DNA of 64,000 bases from Calditrichota bacterium (GCA_008501765.1 QQUE01000006.1:62001-126000); one strand, 5' to 3'. Shown: positions 20,255-31,300, counted from the first letter of the stretch. The notes: a model not told the origin generated them from the letters alone. Translations and numbers: made by a program.

Positions 20255-20319
20255 CTGATGATTCCGATTGCTTTATTTAGTTAACCTGAGTTTGACATTG
20301 GGAAAGTACACTAATAAAC

Positions 20320-20363
20320 CGCGTCATCCCGGTTTTTGCAGCGCAAAATACCGGGATCTCAAA
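20320..20363 (+). repeat. REP-like palindrome, copy 1
   Basis: cgcgtcatcccggtttttgcagcgcaaaataccgggatctcaaa; exact reverse complement of 27764..27807. Confidence 0.9.
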
Positions 20364-20449
20364 GTATTAACCCGTTGTGCAAAATAAAAATTTATAGAGG
20401 TTTTAGTGAAAATTTTTGGTGCAAGCATTGTTTTTATCATTCCCAAATG

Positions 20450-20497
20450 CTTTTATTGGGAATCCATGCAATCAAGATAGGGGATTCCCAATAAAAG
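20450..20497. repeat. 16-bp inverted repeat (hairpin)
   Basis: cttttattgggaatcc ... ggattcccaataaaag, perfect arms. Confidence 0.85.
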
Positions 20498-20559
20498 ATT
20501 GCCGCAATGACGTGGCAAAAGCAACAAGATTTGAAATCGACTGAATTATGCAAAATGGT

Positions 20560-20973
20560 TTATGTATTAATCAAGATGACCGCTATGGCAAAACAACATG
20601 TTGAAATCAAAATACCAATATATGGTATTCTAAACCAGTATTTCTTCGCTAAAACCAGATAGCAAAATCCAAATGCCATTGGTAAAAATGAGAACCACCA
20701 GTTTGTTTGGATGATTTCGATGTGGTTGAACGCCAAAGGAACGTAAAAACCGGCAAAAAATAGGACGCCAAAACTGTGGCTTGCATTAAAACCGATCCAG
20801 GCATCCCACATTGTGGTTTCTTTCGTTAAAACCGGGCTCGTCTTTTTCATCGCCGTAGAAACGGACTGATCGACCGCATCAAATTTATTTGTAAAGAAAG
20901 TAAAGAGAAGATGAATCAAACCCAAAACTCCCAGTATCGTGGCGCCAAATACCAGCAACAATTTTTCAATCAA
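20560..20973 (-). CDS. Hypothetical 4-TM membrane protein
   Basis: 137 aa, four hydrophobic helices. Confidence 0.65.
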   Translation of the reverse strand: MIEKLLLVFGATILGVLGLIHLLFTFFTNKFDAVDQSVSTAMKKTSPVLTKETTMWDAWIGFNASHSFGVLFFAGFYVPLAFNHIEIIQTNWWFSFLPMAFGFCYLVLAKKYWFRIPYIGILISTCCFAIAVILINT

Positions 20974-21029
20974 GGCACAATCCTTCCTGTGAAAATTGAC
21001 AGATAAATGATAAAACTAAGCCTGCTGTG

Positions 21030-21527
21030 TTATGATGCAAATTTGAGAAGTTTGTACATAATGAATGCGTCGATAAATTCAAGCTGTGGGTGCCGAAATG
21101 CCCCGGGAAGCCGTCCAACAATGTCAAATCCGAGCTTTTCCCACAGACGAATCGCGCCTTCATTGCTCGACACCACGAGATTGAATTGCATTGTGCGATA
21201 CCCAAGTGCCAGAGCGTGCTGCTGCGAATGTTCGCACATCAGCGATGCAATGCCCCTGCCGCGTGCTTTTTCACTGACGATATAGCCACAATTGCAAACG
21301 TGGGAGCCGGGGCCCGGTTGGTTCGTTTTGATGTAATAAGTTCCGCAAACTTCACCATTCTCCTCGACAGTCACGAACGTTGCTCGCGGCTTTTTGATCC
21401 ATGCAGTACGCGCCTCCTCTTCAGAAATATCCTCTGGAAATGCGTAAGTTTCGCCAGCCCGAAAAACCGGTTCAATGATTTGCCAAACTGCTGGCCAGTT
21501 GCTATTTTTAAATTCTACAATATTCAT
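21030..21527 (-). CDS. GNAT family N-acetyltransferase
   Basis: YIVSEKARGRGIASLMCEHSQQHALALGYRTMQFNLVVSSNEGAIRLWEKLGFDIVGRLP. Confidence 0.93.
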   Translation of the reverse strand: MNIVEFKNSNWPAVWQIIEPVFRAGETYAFPEDISEEEARTAWIKKPRATFVTVEENGEVCGTYYIKTNQPGPGSHVCNCGYIVSEKARGRGIASLMCEHSQQHALALGYRTMQFNLVVSSNEGAIRLWEKLGFDIVGRLPGAFRHPQLEFIDAFIMYKLLKFAS

Positions 21528-21545
21528 TTTTTAAAAAGTTATGTC

Positions 21546-22484
21546 TTAAATGTTTACTTTAAAATGCTTTAAAACCCGCAATGCTCGCAAGGTGTTCCAT
21601 CGACTCGGTTTGCCCGTTTCTTCCATCTCGAAATGCGTTGCGCCGGGATGTTTTGCCTGCATCAGCCAGAAATGATTGTTTTTTCTTTTTTTGAGCAACA
21701 CCTCAATAGCAGGCTGCATTCTGGCATCAAACGGAAATCCTGATAATCTGAAATAATCCAGGGCTTTTAATATATCATATTTCCATCTTGAAGGATAGGT
21801 CAATTTCAGAAAGTTTCTGTTTATGATTTCATTCGTCTGGTCTGATATATACAAACGATGTTTCAGAATAAATTCTCTTCCACTTGATTCTGCTTTTTTC
21901 AATTCCGACGCACGGTATTTGTATCCATTCATGGTAAATTCTAAAATCCCTTCAAGAACAGAAAGCGTTGAGTGCAGTGAACTGTGCTGTGCGCCAATAC
22001 TGTTAAATCGGCAATTGAAACCTCCGTCAGCTGATATTTGCGCAAGAATAAAATCCACAACCGACTGCAGTTGGGCTTCCTCACTATTAAAATAGGATGC
22101 GTAATTTAAAAACATTCCGTTTAAACAGACATCGCTGTTTTTTATAGCCTTGGATGGATTAATGCCGCCGTCTTCGCCTTTTTCCTCTGCAAGCAACATA
22201 CAAATTGTTTTTCTTATTTGAGCGTTATTGGGCGAAACGCCGAGATTTTTGAGGTCAAGCAAAGTGTAGTGCGTCGATGTCCATTTCGGTTGATAAAATT
22301 TCCGCCCCCAATGCCCGTCCCTGTTTTGCAGCGACAAATATTTTAACCCCCAGCCCTCAGTCTCAATCCGTTCCTGCAAATCTTGGCGAAAGTTTGAACG
22401 CAAATCACGCTGAGTTTGGAATCGGATAGAAATATCCCCTAGCAGCAACCACGCGATCACATTTTCATTTATGAGCTTTTTCAT
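21546..22484 (-). CDS. Hypothetical protein, possible prenyltransferase/squalene-cyclase-like alpha-barrel
   Basis: NRDGHWGRKFYQPKWTSTHYTLLDLKNLG and QISADGGFNCRF resemble QW/terpenoid-cyclase-like helical repeats. Confidence 0.6.
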   Translation of the reverse strand: MKKLINENVIAWLLLGDISIRFQTQRDLRSNFRQDLQERIETEGWGLKYLSLQNRDGHWGRKFYQPKWTSTHYTLLDLKNLGVSPNNAQIRKTICMLLAEEKGEDGGINPSKAIKNSDVCLNGMFLNYASYFNSEEAQLQSVVDFILAQISADGGFNCRFNSIGAQHSSLHSTLSVLEGILEFTMNGYKYRASELKKAESSGREFILKHRLYISDQTNEIINRNFLKLTYPSRWKYDILKALDYFRLSGFPFDARMQPAIEVLLKKRKNNHFWLMQAKHPGATHFEMEETGKPSRWNTLRALRVLKHFKVNI

Positions 22485-22516
22485 TTAAATAATCCGGAAA
22501 GTGTCTAATTTTTACC

Positions 22517-23062
22517 TTAAAAAGGTAAAGCCGGCACGAACATCGGGGTTTTGCTTCTATATTCTATATAATCTTCGCCGAGACGTTTTACCAGCTCCGG
22601 TTCTTCGATAAACTTCAATTCCAGCGCATTTACGAGTATAAATAATGGCGAATAAAGCAAAATGAGCGACAGGCTGCCGATCCAAAATCCAATGCCAAAC
22701 ATGAGCATAAAAACACCGGTCAGCATTGGGTTTCTCGTGTGCGCGTAAGGCCCTGAAGTAACCAGCACTGGAGGTGGATTCAGAGGCACGGGGGTGCCTT
22801 TAACTTTTAAAAAATGAATTACCGACCATCCGGTTAATGCTGCTCCGGGAATTACCAGCACGAGCGCGATAAAAAAAAATGGCAGCGCCAACTCTATTTT
22901 AGGCCAGTTTAAAAGATGATCTGTTTGGATGGATAAGAAAACAAAGAGAAATAAAAAGGATCCAAAAACCAGAAGACCCAGCGGTGTGAGAAGGGTACGA
23001 ACTTTTTTTGTGCTTGTTGCCGACCTGTACAAAAGGTCAATCCATCTTGATTTTAAGCTCAT
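22517..23062 (-). CDS. Isoprenylcysteine carboxyl methyltransferase-like membrane protein (ICMT/PEMT)
   Basis: PPPVLVTSGPYAHTRNPMLTGVFMLMFGIGFWIGSL and EEPELVKRLGEDYIEYRSKTPMFVP motifs. Confidence 0.85.
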   Translation of the reverse strand: MSLKSRWIDLLYRSATSTKKVRTLLTPLGLLVFGSFLFLFVFLSIQTDHLLNWPKIELALPFFFIALVLVIPGAALTGWSVIHFLKVKGTPVPLNPPPVLVTSGPYAHTRNPMLTGVFMLMFGIGFWIGSLSLILLYSPLFILVNALELKFIEEPELVKRLGEDYIEYRSKTPMFVPALPF

Positions 23063-23096
23063 AGCAATTCACCATTTCTTTAATTGCAGTCAAATT

Positions 23097-23360
23097 TCAT
23101 TTTTTTTCTGCGCTGGAATTAAGGGGCTCACCTTTGATCCAGCACACCAACAAAAATAATCCACTCAAAATAATTGTTATGAAAATGAATAAAAATATCG
23201 ACTCTGCTGGTGGAACAATGTAGACGTTTAAACCGAGCATGCATAAATAAACAATTACTGTAAGCCAGCCTTGCCAGGTTGCAGGTAATTCCCATCCCAA
23301 ACCGTTTTTTTTCGCAGGGAACCAGTACTTCTCGTATCCCGGTTTTGAGATTGCCATCAT
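23097..23360 (-). CDS. Hypothetical small membrane protein
   Basis: Start likely at the internal Met (MMAISKPGYEKYWFPAKKNGLGWELPATWQGW) behind an aaaaggga RBS; two TM helices. The ORF track start is 23402. Confidence 0.55.
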   Translation of the reverse strand: MMAISKPGYEKYWFPAKKNGLGWELPATWQGWLTVIVYLCMLGLNVYIVPPAESIFLFIFITIILSGLFLLVCWIKGEPLNSSAEKK

Positions 23361-23422
23361 ATCCCTTTTGGTTCTTGATTTCAAGTTAAAACTTATAATC
23401 AATTATTCATAAAGCGCAGTGG

Positions 23423-23493
23423 ATGTGCCTGGCACTTAACTAAACAAAGTAGCTTTTAAGGGCTTTCATCACTTGTAAAAGTGTCAGGCACAT
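23423..23493. repeat. Inverted repeat atgtgcctggcactt / aagtgtcaggcacat
   Basis: 15-nt arms, one mismatch, intergenic. Confidence 0.8.
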
Positions 23494-23863
23494 TTTTATC
23501 AGTTTATGAATAGATCAGGATAAATAACTCGATGCTGAAGTTATTCCTGCATATGATTTAATAAATCAATTCCTGGGTAGTGATGAACGAATATAATTTA
23601 TGTGCCGCACTGACTAAAACTGGATGGCACTGTCATTTTATTTAAAACATCCCTGTGCGATGTGCAAAAATATTTTTTTATATTATATACTGTCATGACA
23701 AAACAAGCAAGTGATAAATCGATGCCCAAAATCAGGCCAGATAGCTGCCCGGCGCATCGAATCAGGTACCTCGCTACTTTCTCCCTGATGCATTTTTAAA
23801 TTTTGTCACTGTTCAATCGTTAAAAGCAGTGGCAAATTAAAATAAATTTACCCGTAAAACAGT

Positions 23864-24460
23864 TCATATTTTGCGCCATAAATAGGCACGCAGGCAATCA
23901 CAATAAATTTTTGTATGGTGCAGTTTTTTGAATCCAATTTGCGCCATCTTCAGTTCAAAATCAGGCCAGTCAAACCGGTTTTTTTTGGGAAAATCGAATC
24001 GGAAATATCGGTGAAAAAATTCTACCGCCGGTCGGTTTGGTTCTTCGATGAGCAGAACCCCTCCTGGTTTGAGAACGCGGTGCAGTTCCTGTGCTCCGGC
24101 GATCCAATCATCGATATGATGCAAAATGCCAAATGCAAAAATGCCGTCAAAAATAGCGTCGGCCAGCGCCAACCGGGTAATATCGCCAAGAAAAAAATAC
24201 GTATTTTTCGCAGGACGATCCACTAATTTTGCTTGCTCTGGCATAATATCAAAACCAAAAAGCCGTTCGGGTTGAAACGCCTTTTCTAATAATTTCAAGC
24301 TGTAACCTGAGCCACAGGCGGCGTCGAGAAGAATTTTTCCATGTAAACAAATATTTTTTCGGCGCAAAAGATTTTTAAAAATACGAAATTCGACCAGGCG
24401 CATGTGCAGCCGTCGCGGCCCATTGTTCATTGCCAGAAATTCCAACCGGTTTAAACGCAT
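23864..24460 (-). CDS. Class I SAM-dependent methyltransferase
   Basis: LLDAACGSGYSLKLLEKAFQPERLFGFDIMPEQAKL; FDGIFAFGILHHIDDW; RVLKPGGVLLIEEPNR. Confidence 0.9.
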   Translation of the reverse strand: MRLNRLEFLAMNNGPRRLHMRLVEFRIFKNLLRRKNICLHGKILLDAACGSGYSLKLLEKAFQPERLFGFDIMPEQAKLVDRPAKNTYFFLGDITRLALADAIFDGIFAFGILHHIDDWIAGAQELHRVLKPGGVLLIEEPNRPAVEFFHRYFRFDFPKKNRFDWPDFELKMAQIGFKKLHHTKIYCDCLRAYLWRKI

Positions 24461-24466
24461 TTGCTG

Positions 24467-25150
24467 TTATGGCTCACTTAATTTAAATGTAAGGATTACG
24501 GCGATATTCTTTCGTGGTGCGATCTTCTTATCGATTTCGAAATGCGTCGTTCCATCGACATAATCGCGGATCGTGTAGGCGGCATTGCTTATTTTTCCAC
24601 CGGGACAGCTGTAGAGACAGACGATGCAGCCGCTGTGCCATTTATGGATGAGCTCAAGGTTGCCGCCAAAGCGCAGCTCGATGCCCTTTTTGCCCGGATC
24701 GGTAAAAAGCGTTTCGAGGGGCAATGGCTCTGTCAATCCAGGCCACCAAACAGTTAGTTTGACGGCACTGCCCTGCACTCGCTGATCGGGTGCTGGATGC
24801 TCGCGATTTTTGCGCTCGGCCCACGCCGCATGTTTTAAATTATTACCCGGTAACGCCCCTATTTCTATCAATGCGGCGTAAAATAATGAATCAGAGACCG
24901 GCGTCGTCAATGGCGCGGCATTGCTGGCGCCGCCATCGTCCCAAACGACGGCGTGGTAATTATTTGTATGTGTAAACCAGCCGTCATAAGCGCCGGGATG
25001 AAATGTTGCAGGCAGGTGGATACGCCTATTTTGTACATCGATCACCGGCGTTTTTGACTGATGTAAATGCGATAATATTTTTTGCTGTGAAAACAAGGTA
25101 GCGGCTGAAAAAATAAATGGAGTTAAAAATAGAAAACAGTTTTTAAGCAT
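24467..25150 (-). CDS. YdjY-domain-like secreted protein
   Basis: Signal peptide; HLPATFHPG, VVWDDGGASNAAPL, FYAALIEIGALPGNNLK, WWPGLTEPLPLETLF resemble the YdjY-type domain. Confidence 0.6.
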   Translation of the reverse strand: MLKNCFLFLTPFIFSAATLFSQQKILSHLHQSKTPVIDVQNRRIHLPATFHPGAYDGWFTHTNNYHAVVWDDGGASNAAPLTTPVSDSLFYAALIEIGALPGNNLKHAAWAERKNREHPAPDQRVQGSAVKLTVWWPGLTEPLPLETLFTDPGKKGIELRFGGNLELIHKWHSGCIVCLYSCPGGKISNAAYTIRDYVDGTTHFEIDKKIAPRKNIAVILTFKLSEP

Positions 25151-25234
25151 GATTTGATCGACCTTTAATTTAAGCGGGAAATATTTTGTCAGGGAACAGC
25201 GTTTTCTCCCGGATTAATCCGAAAATGTCCCCAA

Positions 25235-25313
25235 CCTGAATAATTCTCGCGCGGAGTTGGAGAGCCGGCAAAGAGAAAGAGTAAAAAATAAAAAACAAAA
25301 CTCTGCGTGCTTT
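25235..25313. repeat. Partial/degenerate copy of the MITE-like element found at 39950..40145
   Basis: cctgaataattctcgcgcggagtt...gcaaagagaaagagtaaaaaataaaaaacaaaactctgcgtgcttt aligns to 39950..40051. Confidence 0.8.
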
Positions 25314-25821
25314 ATAAATTTGCATGAAATTTATATTTCAAAAAATAATATTTTTCTGCTGGGCAGGATTATCAAGTTGTTAACTGCTTATTTGTAAAAT
25401 TCATAAATATAAGCAGGCTCTATTTGTATATAAATGGAATTGCATTTTAGAGCACAAAAGCTCAATTTCCGGCCTTAATAAATCTCACCGCTCAACGAAT
25501 GAGGAAGAGAAAAATAATGCAGCATAACTTAACTTCGACTGCGGCACAAACACAAGAAGTTTTACGCAACGAACCAGTTTTTTTGCACAGATTCCTGCAA
25601 TCGGCCGCTCAGCAAAAAATAGCGATATCGTGGGATCGATGCCTGTTATGGACAGAATTGTTGATAAATTCAATTTGTATCCCCGAAGTACTGCCCCTTG
25701 AATCTTGCGCAAATAATATCTTTCATTTATAAAGTTCGACAATTATATTAAACTCCGTTGTGCCGAGGTAATTCGTGGTACAGCGGATTTTTTTTATTGA
25801 CCAATTTGAAAGAGGGATGTT

Positions 25822-27015
25822 ATGTACGGAAAAATAAAAGACGATTTCCAACAGATTTTAAAACAGATCGAGAATGATGGTTTGTATAAAAATGAGCGCA
25901 TCATTGCCGGCGCACAGGGTGTGGAAATACACCTGAAAGATGGCAGCACTGTCCTGAACTTTTGTGCGAATAATTATCTCGGATTTTCCAATCACCCGCG
26001 TGTAATCAAGACGGCGAAGGAAATGCTCGACTCACGTGGATTTGGGCTCAGTTCTGTGCGTTTTATTTGCGGTACACAGGATATCCATCGCCAACTGGAA
26101 AATAAATTGTCGGAATTTCTCGGTCAGGAAGATACCATCTTGTACAGCTCGTGCTTCGATGCCAATGGTGGAGTTTTCGAAACACTATTCGATTCCGAGG
26201 ACGCCATAATCAGTGACGCACTTAACCATGCTTCAATAATCGATGGTGTACGCTTGAGCAAAGCCCGGAGATTCCGTTATCAGCACAGCGATATGGCCGA
26301 TTTGGAGACGCAATTGCGAGCGGCCGATATGAAAAAATCGCGGTATAAAGTTATCGTCACCGATGGTGTTTTTTCCATGGATGGCGACATGGCAAAACTG
26401 GACGAAATATGTGATCTTGCGGATAAATACGATGCCCTCGTGATGGTCGATGACAGCCATGCAACTGGATTTCTTGGTAAAACCGGGCGTGGAACCGTGG
26501 AACATTTCGGGGTGATGGATCGCGTTGATATTATCACTACCACGTTTGGAAAAGCGCTCGGCGGCGCTTCGGGTGGCTGTACCAGTGCGCGGAAAGAGTT
26601 GGTCGCCATGTTGCGCCAGCGGAGCCGGCCGTATCTTTTTTCAAATTCGATTGCGCCGACGATCGCTGGTACCACGTTGGATATTTTAGAGCACTTGTCG
26701 ACCACTACCGAATTGCGGGATAAACTGGCTAAAAATACAAATTACTTTAGAGATAAAATGACATCGGCAGGCTTTGATATTCGGCCTGGAATTACCCCAA
26801 TCGTGCCCATTATGCTTTATGATGCACGCCTGGCGCAGACTATGGCGAGCGAACTGCTGCAGGAGGGGATTTACGTAATCGGATTCAGTTTTCCGGTTGT
26901 GCCCAATGGCCAGGCCCGGATTCGGACGCAAATTTCCGCGGGACATGAAATGCATCATTTGGATAAAGCCATCGCTGCATTTTCGAAAATTGGCAAGAAA
27001 TTGGGCGTGATTTAG
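25822..27015 (+). CDS. kbl: Glycine C-acetyltransferase (2-amino-3-ketobutyrate CoA ligase)
   Basis: [63 protein letters not shown]. Confidence 0.94.
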   Translation: MYGKIKDDFQQILKQIENDGLYKNERIIAGAQGVEIHLKDGSTVLNFCANNYLGFSNHPRVIKTAKEMLDSRGFGLSSVRFICGTQDIHRQLENKLSEFLGQEDTILYSSCFDANGGVFETLFDSEDAIISDALNHASIIDGVRLSKARRFRYQHSDMADLETQLRAADMKKSRYKVIVTDGVFSMDGDMAKLDEICDLADKYDALVMVDDSHATGFLGKTGRGTVEHFGVMDRVDIITTTFGKALGGASGGCTSARKELVAMLRQRSRPYLFSNSIAPTIAGTTLDILEHLSTTTELRDKLAKNTNYFRDKMTSAGFDIRPGITPIVPIMLYDARLAQTMASELLQEGIYVIGFSFPVVPNGQARIRTQISAGHEMHHLDKAIAAFSKIGKKLGVI

Positions 27016-27149
27016 GCAAGTTTTATGAATAAATAAACGCAACTCCGGTATTCATGCATTGAAAACCATGGGCATACACGCTGAAAAAACAGAGCAATTT
27101 CCTCTGGATTTTCTATTTTTTTCTTGCAAAAGACCGGTGTTTTGTTAAT

Positions 27150-27165
27150 GTAAGTAATTACTCAC
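27150..27165. promoter_or_regulatory. Candidate TetR autoregulatory operator
   Basis: Near-perfect palindrome gtaagtaattactcac just upstream of the TTG start at 27181. Confidence 0.5.
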
Positions 27166-27180
27166 ATACGAGGAATTGCT

Positions 27181-27744
27181 TTGCCACGAACTGGTTCTAA
27201 AAAAGATGATGTCGCGCGCGCTGCCCTGGCCCTATTTATGAAAAAGGGTATTCGAGCGACTACCACCAAAGATATTGCGCAGCGAGCCAATATTTCCGAG
27301 GGCACGATTTACCGGCATTTTGCCAGCAAAGAAAAATTGGCCAATGAAGTATTCGAAATTACCAGCAGTATTCTTTATCAATATTTGAAAGAAATGTTGG
27401 TCGCATGTCGCAAACCGGAAGAACAAATTGGTTGTTATGTACGTAGTCTGTTCATTTTCGCCCGCAAACATCATCAAAAATATCGATTTATTTTCGCCGC
27501 TCACCAGACGGAGTTGCGCCGGCAAACCCGAAAAAAAATAAAGCACGTTGACTTGCTTGTAGATATAATCGAAGAAGGCCAACGGCAGGGAGTTTTCCGG
27601 GAGGTCGATCAGCATTTGGCAGCAACGATGGTATTGGGTACTATTACGCAGACGATTTTCTATTTGAAAAATGGTGATATACGTGTCAATTTTGCCGATA
27701 TTTTACCGGAAGTTGAAGAAAGTTGTCTAAAAATATTAAAATAA
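27181..27744 (+). CDS. TetR/AcrR family transcriptional regulator
   Basis: TTG start with gagg RBS; N-terminal HTH ALFMKKGIRATTTKDIAQRANISEGTIYRHFASKEKL. Confidence 0.93.
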   Translation: MPRTGSKKDDVARAALALFMKKGIRATTTKDIAQRANISEGTIYRHFASKEKLANEVFEITSSILYQYLKEMLVACRKPEEQIGCYVRSLFIFARKHHQKYRFIFAAHQTELRRQTRKKIKHVDLLVDIIEEGQRQGVFREVDQHLAATMVLGTITQTIFYLKNGDIRVNFADILPEVEESCLKILK

Positions 27745-27763
27745 CGTGAGTTCGAGGTAATCG

Positions 27764-27807
27764 TTTGAGATCCCGGTATTTTGCGCTGCAAAAACCGGGA
27801 TGACGCG
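27764..27807 (-). repeat. REP-like palindrome, copy 2 (inverted relative to copy 1)
   Basis: tttgagatcccggtattttgcgctgcaaaaaccgggatgacgcg, exact reverse complement of 20320..20363. Confidence 0.9.
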
Positions 27808-27984
27808 AAATAATAATGCAACATCCTTATGTCGAACTCACATTAAAATTAAACATGCAATAATATATACAGTTTGAAGTCTGAAATGGAGAGCAAAAAT
27901 CGGAGTGCATGCCGTCTTATCCAAAATGACTTTCAACTGTGATTATTGAAACTCACATAATTTAAAAATATTTGGGAGAACAAA

Positions 27985-28266
27985 ATGGCTTATATCATAG
28001 CTCAGCCATGTGTGGATGTAAGAGATCGCGCCTGCGTCGATGTGTGCCCGGTCGATTGTATTTATGAAGTTGAAGATACACAACTTAAAGAAGGGGATAG
28101 CGCTCATAAAGCCATGCTTTATATCCATCCGGAAGAATGTATCGATTGCGGCGCTTGTGAGCCGGAATGTCCGGTTGAAGCCATTTTCCCGGAAGATGAA
28201 GTGCCGGACCAATGGGAAGATTATATCGATTTTACCTATGACGCTTTTGGTGTTGATCGCGATTAA
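27985..28266 (+). CDS. Ferredoxin (two Fe-S cluster type)
   Basis: [20 protein letters not shown] ... [17 protein letters not shown]. Confidence 0.93.
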   Translation: MAYIIAQPCVDVRDRACVDVCPVDCIYEVEDTQLKEGDSAHKAMLYIHPEECIDCGACEPECPVEAIFPEDEVPDQWEDYIDFTYDAFGVDRD

Positions 28267-28296
28267 GTGCTCAGCAGGTTTTCGTCAATTTTAAAT

Positions 28297-28336
28297 GAAA
28301 ATTTGGCAGTGATTTCGCTGCTAAATTTTCGTTTTT
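28297..28336. terminator. Bidirectional terminator between ferredoxin and sbcC
   Basis: gaaaatttggcag...ctgctaaattttc stem followed by gttttt, located between convergent genes. Confidence 0.7.
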
Positions 28337-31300
28337 ACTGCCCAAAATCAACACCGCTTGCCGGAATTCCACCATCGACAACCGCCAAAGTACTCACGCC
28401 ACCACTCTGTTTTTGCAATTGAATTTGCGTCATCAATCGTTCTTTTAACGCCTCAACATGCGAGATTACGCCGATCGATTTCCCGGATTGCTGCAAATTT
28501 TCCAGGGTTGAGATGGCGGTTTCCAGCGTGTCCGCATCGAGGGTGCCAAATCCTTCATCGATGAAAAGTGAATCGATGCGGTTACGCCGGCTGGCGAGAT
28601 CGGAGAGCCCGAGAGCGAGCGCTAAACTGACGAGGAAGCTTTCACCACCTGAAAGGCTGCGCATCGGACGCGTGGTGTCGGCCTGATAGCGGTCGATAAT
28701 CTGCAATTCCAAATCAGCTTCCGGCATTTTGTCGATGGCGTACCGGTCGTGTAATTTCACCAAATGTCTGTTCGCCAATTGCACCAGTCTCGCTAAAGTC
28801 AGGCCCTGGGCAAAGCGGCTGAATACAGAGCCATCAGACGATCCAATTAATTTTGAAAGCCGATGCCATTTTTGCCAAACGGACTGCTGTTTTTCGATTT
28901 TTTTGGCTGTGGCTGCAAATTCTTTTTTCAGAGCTTCGTTCTGCCGCAACCGTTCATTTATTTCGCCTTTTTCCTGCTCGGATTTGGATCGTAGTTGCTC
29001 AATTTCGAGGCGGTTTTTCAGCAAACTCGCCGCGTCGTTGTCGGTTAATTTTCTCGATTTTTCTTTCTCCAATTCACGGCGCGTTTTTTCTGCGTTGCCC
29101 GCGAGACGAACAGCATCATCATCCAATTGCTTTTTCTTCCGGGTTGTGCCTTCGACTTCCTCTTCACTGAGGAAAATCGCTTTGTAATCTTCCTTTGATG
29201 CACAGCCTTTTTTTTGCAAAGCGAGTAGAAAATCGGCTTCCATTTTTTGGAATTGATTCCTCGAAGTTTCTAATTTCTTTTCCGCGGAGGCAAGTCGAGC
29301 GCTCGCTTTGTCCCATGCGGATTTGGCCTCTGCATGCTCGGCCCGGACTTGTTCGAGCCTCGTTTTTGTGTCTTCAATGGCTTTTCGAGTGCTCTGCAAA
29401 ACTTCATCTGGATTTTGCTCACCGAACAACTCAATTCGAGTTGCTTGTATTTCCTGCAATTGATTATTTTCACTGAGCAGTTCATTCTCGTATTTTTCGC
29501 GCTCGAGAGACTTCTGTGTTAATATTTTTTCCTCACCAGCGAGTTCTGCTGCAAGGGCTGTTTGCTCATTTTTTAGTTCAATATTCCGTTGCGATTTTTC
29601 AAGGAATTCGTGCATGGCTTTTTGCATACGATTTTCAAAATCCTGTAGTTCGCTGGCACGCGGTGTTTTCTCGTTATATTTTTCCAGCAAAGCGTCGAGC
29701 TTTTCGTGTCGCTCAACTCCCTCTTCGCGTTTTGCGACAAGCACTTTTTCACGGTTTGTTTTTTCCAGTTTTTGCGCCGCAATTTGCTTTTCATTTGACT
29801 TCAACTCGGCTGAAAGAGTGAGCGATTGCTCCTTTAATTCCTGTTCCCTCACTGCCAATGTTTGCAAATTACTTTCTATTTCCTTCAGCTCTTTTTGCAG
29901 CGTTTCAATGTTATTTCTTTGTTCATGAATTTCCTCGGCGGCTAATTTAATTCCCTCTAAATTTGAGATTTCGAAATCGTTTTCAAGTTGCTGGTTGAAG
30001 CTGTTGAATTTTTTTTCCTTTGATTGTCGATCCTCTTCCAATTGATCACGGCTTTCGATCGCATTCTGCAAGCGGGTTTCAAATCCATTTAATCGGAGAC
30101 GCAGCTCATTTTCTTCACGCAAGAGAGACTCGCAAAGTCCTGTTTTTTCGCGCCAGTTTTTCTCATCGTCGGTTTCAGAAAATTTGTGCTCCGGGTCGAC
30201 AAAGGGGTGGTCCAACGCTCCACAAAGCGGACAGGCTTCACCAGCGTGCAGATGCCGGCGATCATCTTCGTATTTGGCGATGCGCCGGTTTTGCTCAACG
30301 ATTTTTTGTAGTAAATCTCTTTCTTTCTCAGCCTGTTCCCTTTGAATTGCCAAAGTTTGTGCCTGAGTTTGGGTGGTTGCGATCTCCGCTTCCAACGTGC
30401 CAATGGACTCATTAAACAGCGCACTTTTTTGCTGTATTTCGCTATATCGTTCGGCTATTTCCTGCATGATGACTAATGTGGTAACCTGCGCGGCGAAAAC
30501 TCTGTTTTCTTCGTCGAGTTCGTCGGCGGAACGGCCGGCTCTCTTTTCATTTAATGCCGTTTTCATCGAACTGATTTTATCACTTGTTTGCTGCAAAGCC
30601 ACGGCATTTTTTTTCAGCACGTCCATATTGCTCTTTTGTGCTTCTTCGAGTAATTCCACCGCATGTTCATAATGTTTATACTCAGTTTCCGCTTCTTTGT
30701 AAGCTTCGCGTAGTGCAGCAATTTGTGTAAGCAGGTTGTTAATTAACGCCCACTCTTTTTCCAATTGCGCAAAGTTGTGGTTGTGCTGCAGCCATGTTTC
30801 ATTTTCTTGCAGGGTGTGATTATTGCCGGCGAGGCGTTGTTTTAGCTGCGCCGTCTGCCGAATAAGATTTTTTTCCGTCTCTCTCAGATTTTGTAAATCT
30901 TTGGTTTTTGTGTCCACTAATTTTTGCTGCTGGGCGATCTCTTTGTCCAAATCTTTGGTGCGCTCGATCAACGGTTCTTCGTGTTTCAGTCTGGTTTCAG
31001 CACGTTGCAGTTCAGCCAGGTTCTGTTTTAATTTTTCTTCCAGCGCATCTTTTTTATCAGCACAGATTTTTAAATCATTTTCATGATTTCGCTGCTCATT
31101 TTCCTCGGCAATCACCTCGGCCTGTTTATTTTCCACAAGTTGAAATTCAGCCCGTAACGGCAGCAATTCGTTGTGCTTTTGCAAACGCGCTGCTTCTGAT
31201 TTGAAGGCCTGCAAATGTTGTTGATTCACAGCGATTTGTTCTTCGATTCTTGCGATATCGTGCTCGAGTGCAGCGATTTTTTTTAGCCACTCTTCCTGTT

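Noticed and set aside
18229-25150. Antiphage defence island
   Set aside because: No nuclease, helicase, restriction-modification, toxin-antitoxin or NTPase defence signature among these genes; the methyltransferases look like small-molecule or lipid enzymes.
25485-25742. Overlapping small ORFs on both strands in the gap before kbl
   Set aside because: No RBS-backed start, no recognisable domain and mutually overlapping; region more likely non-coding.
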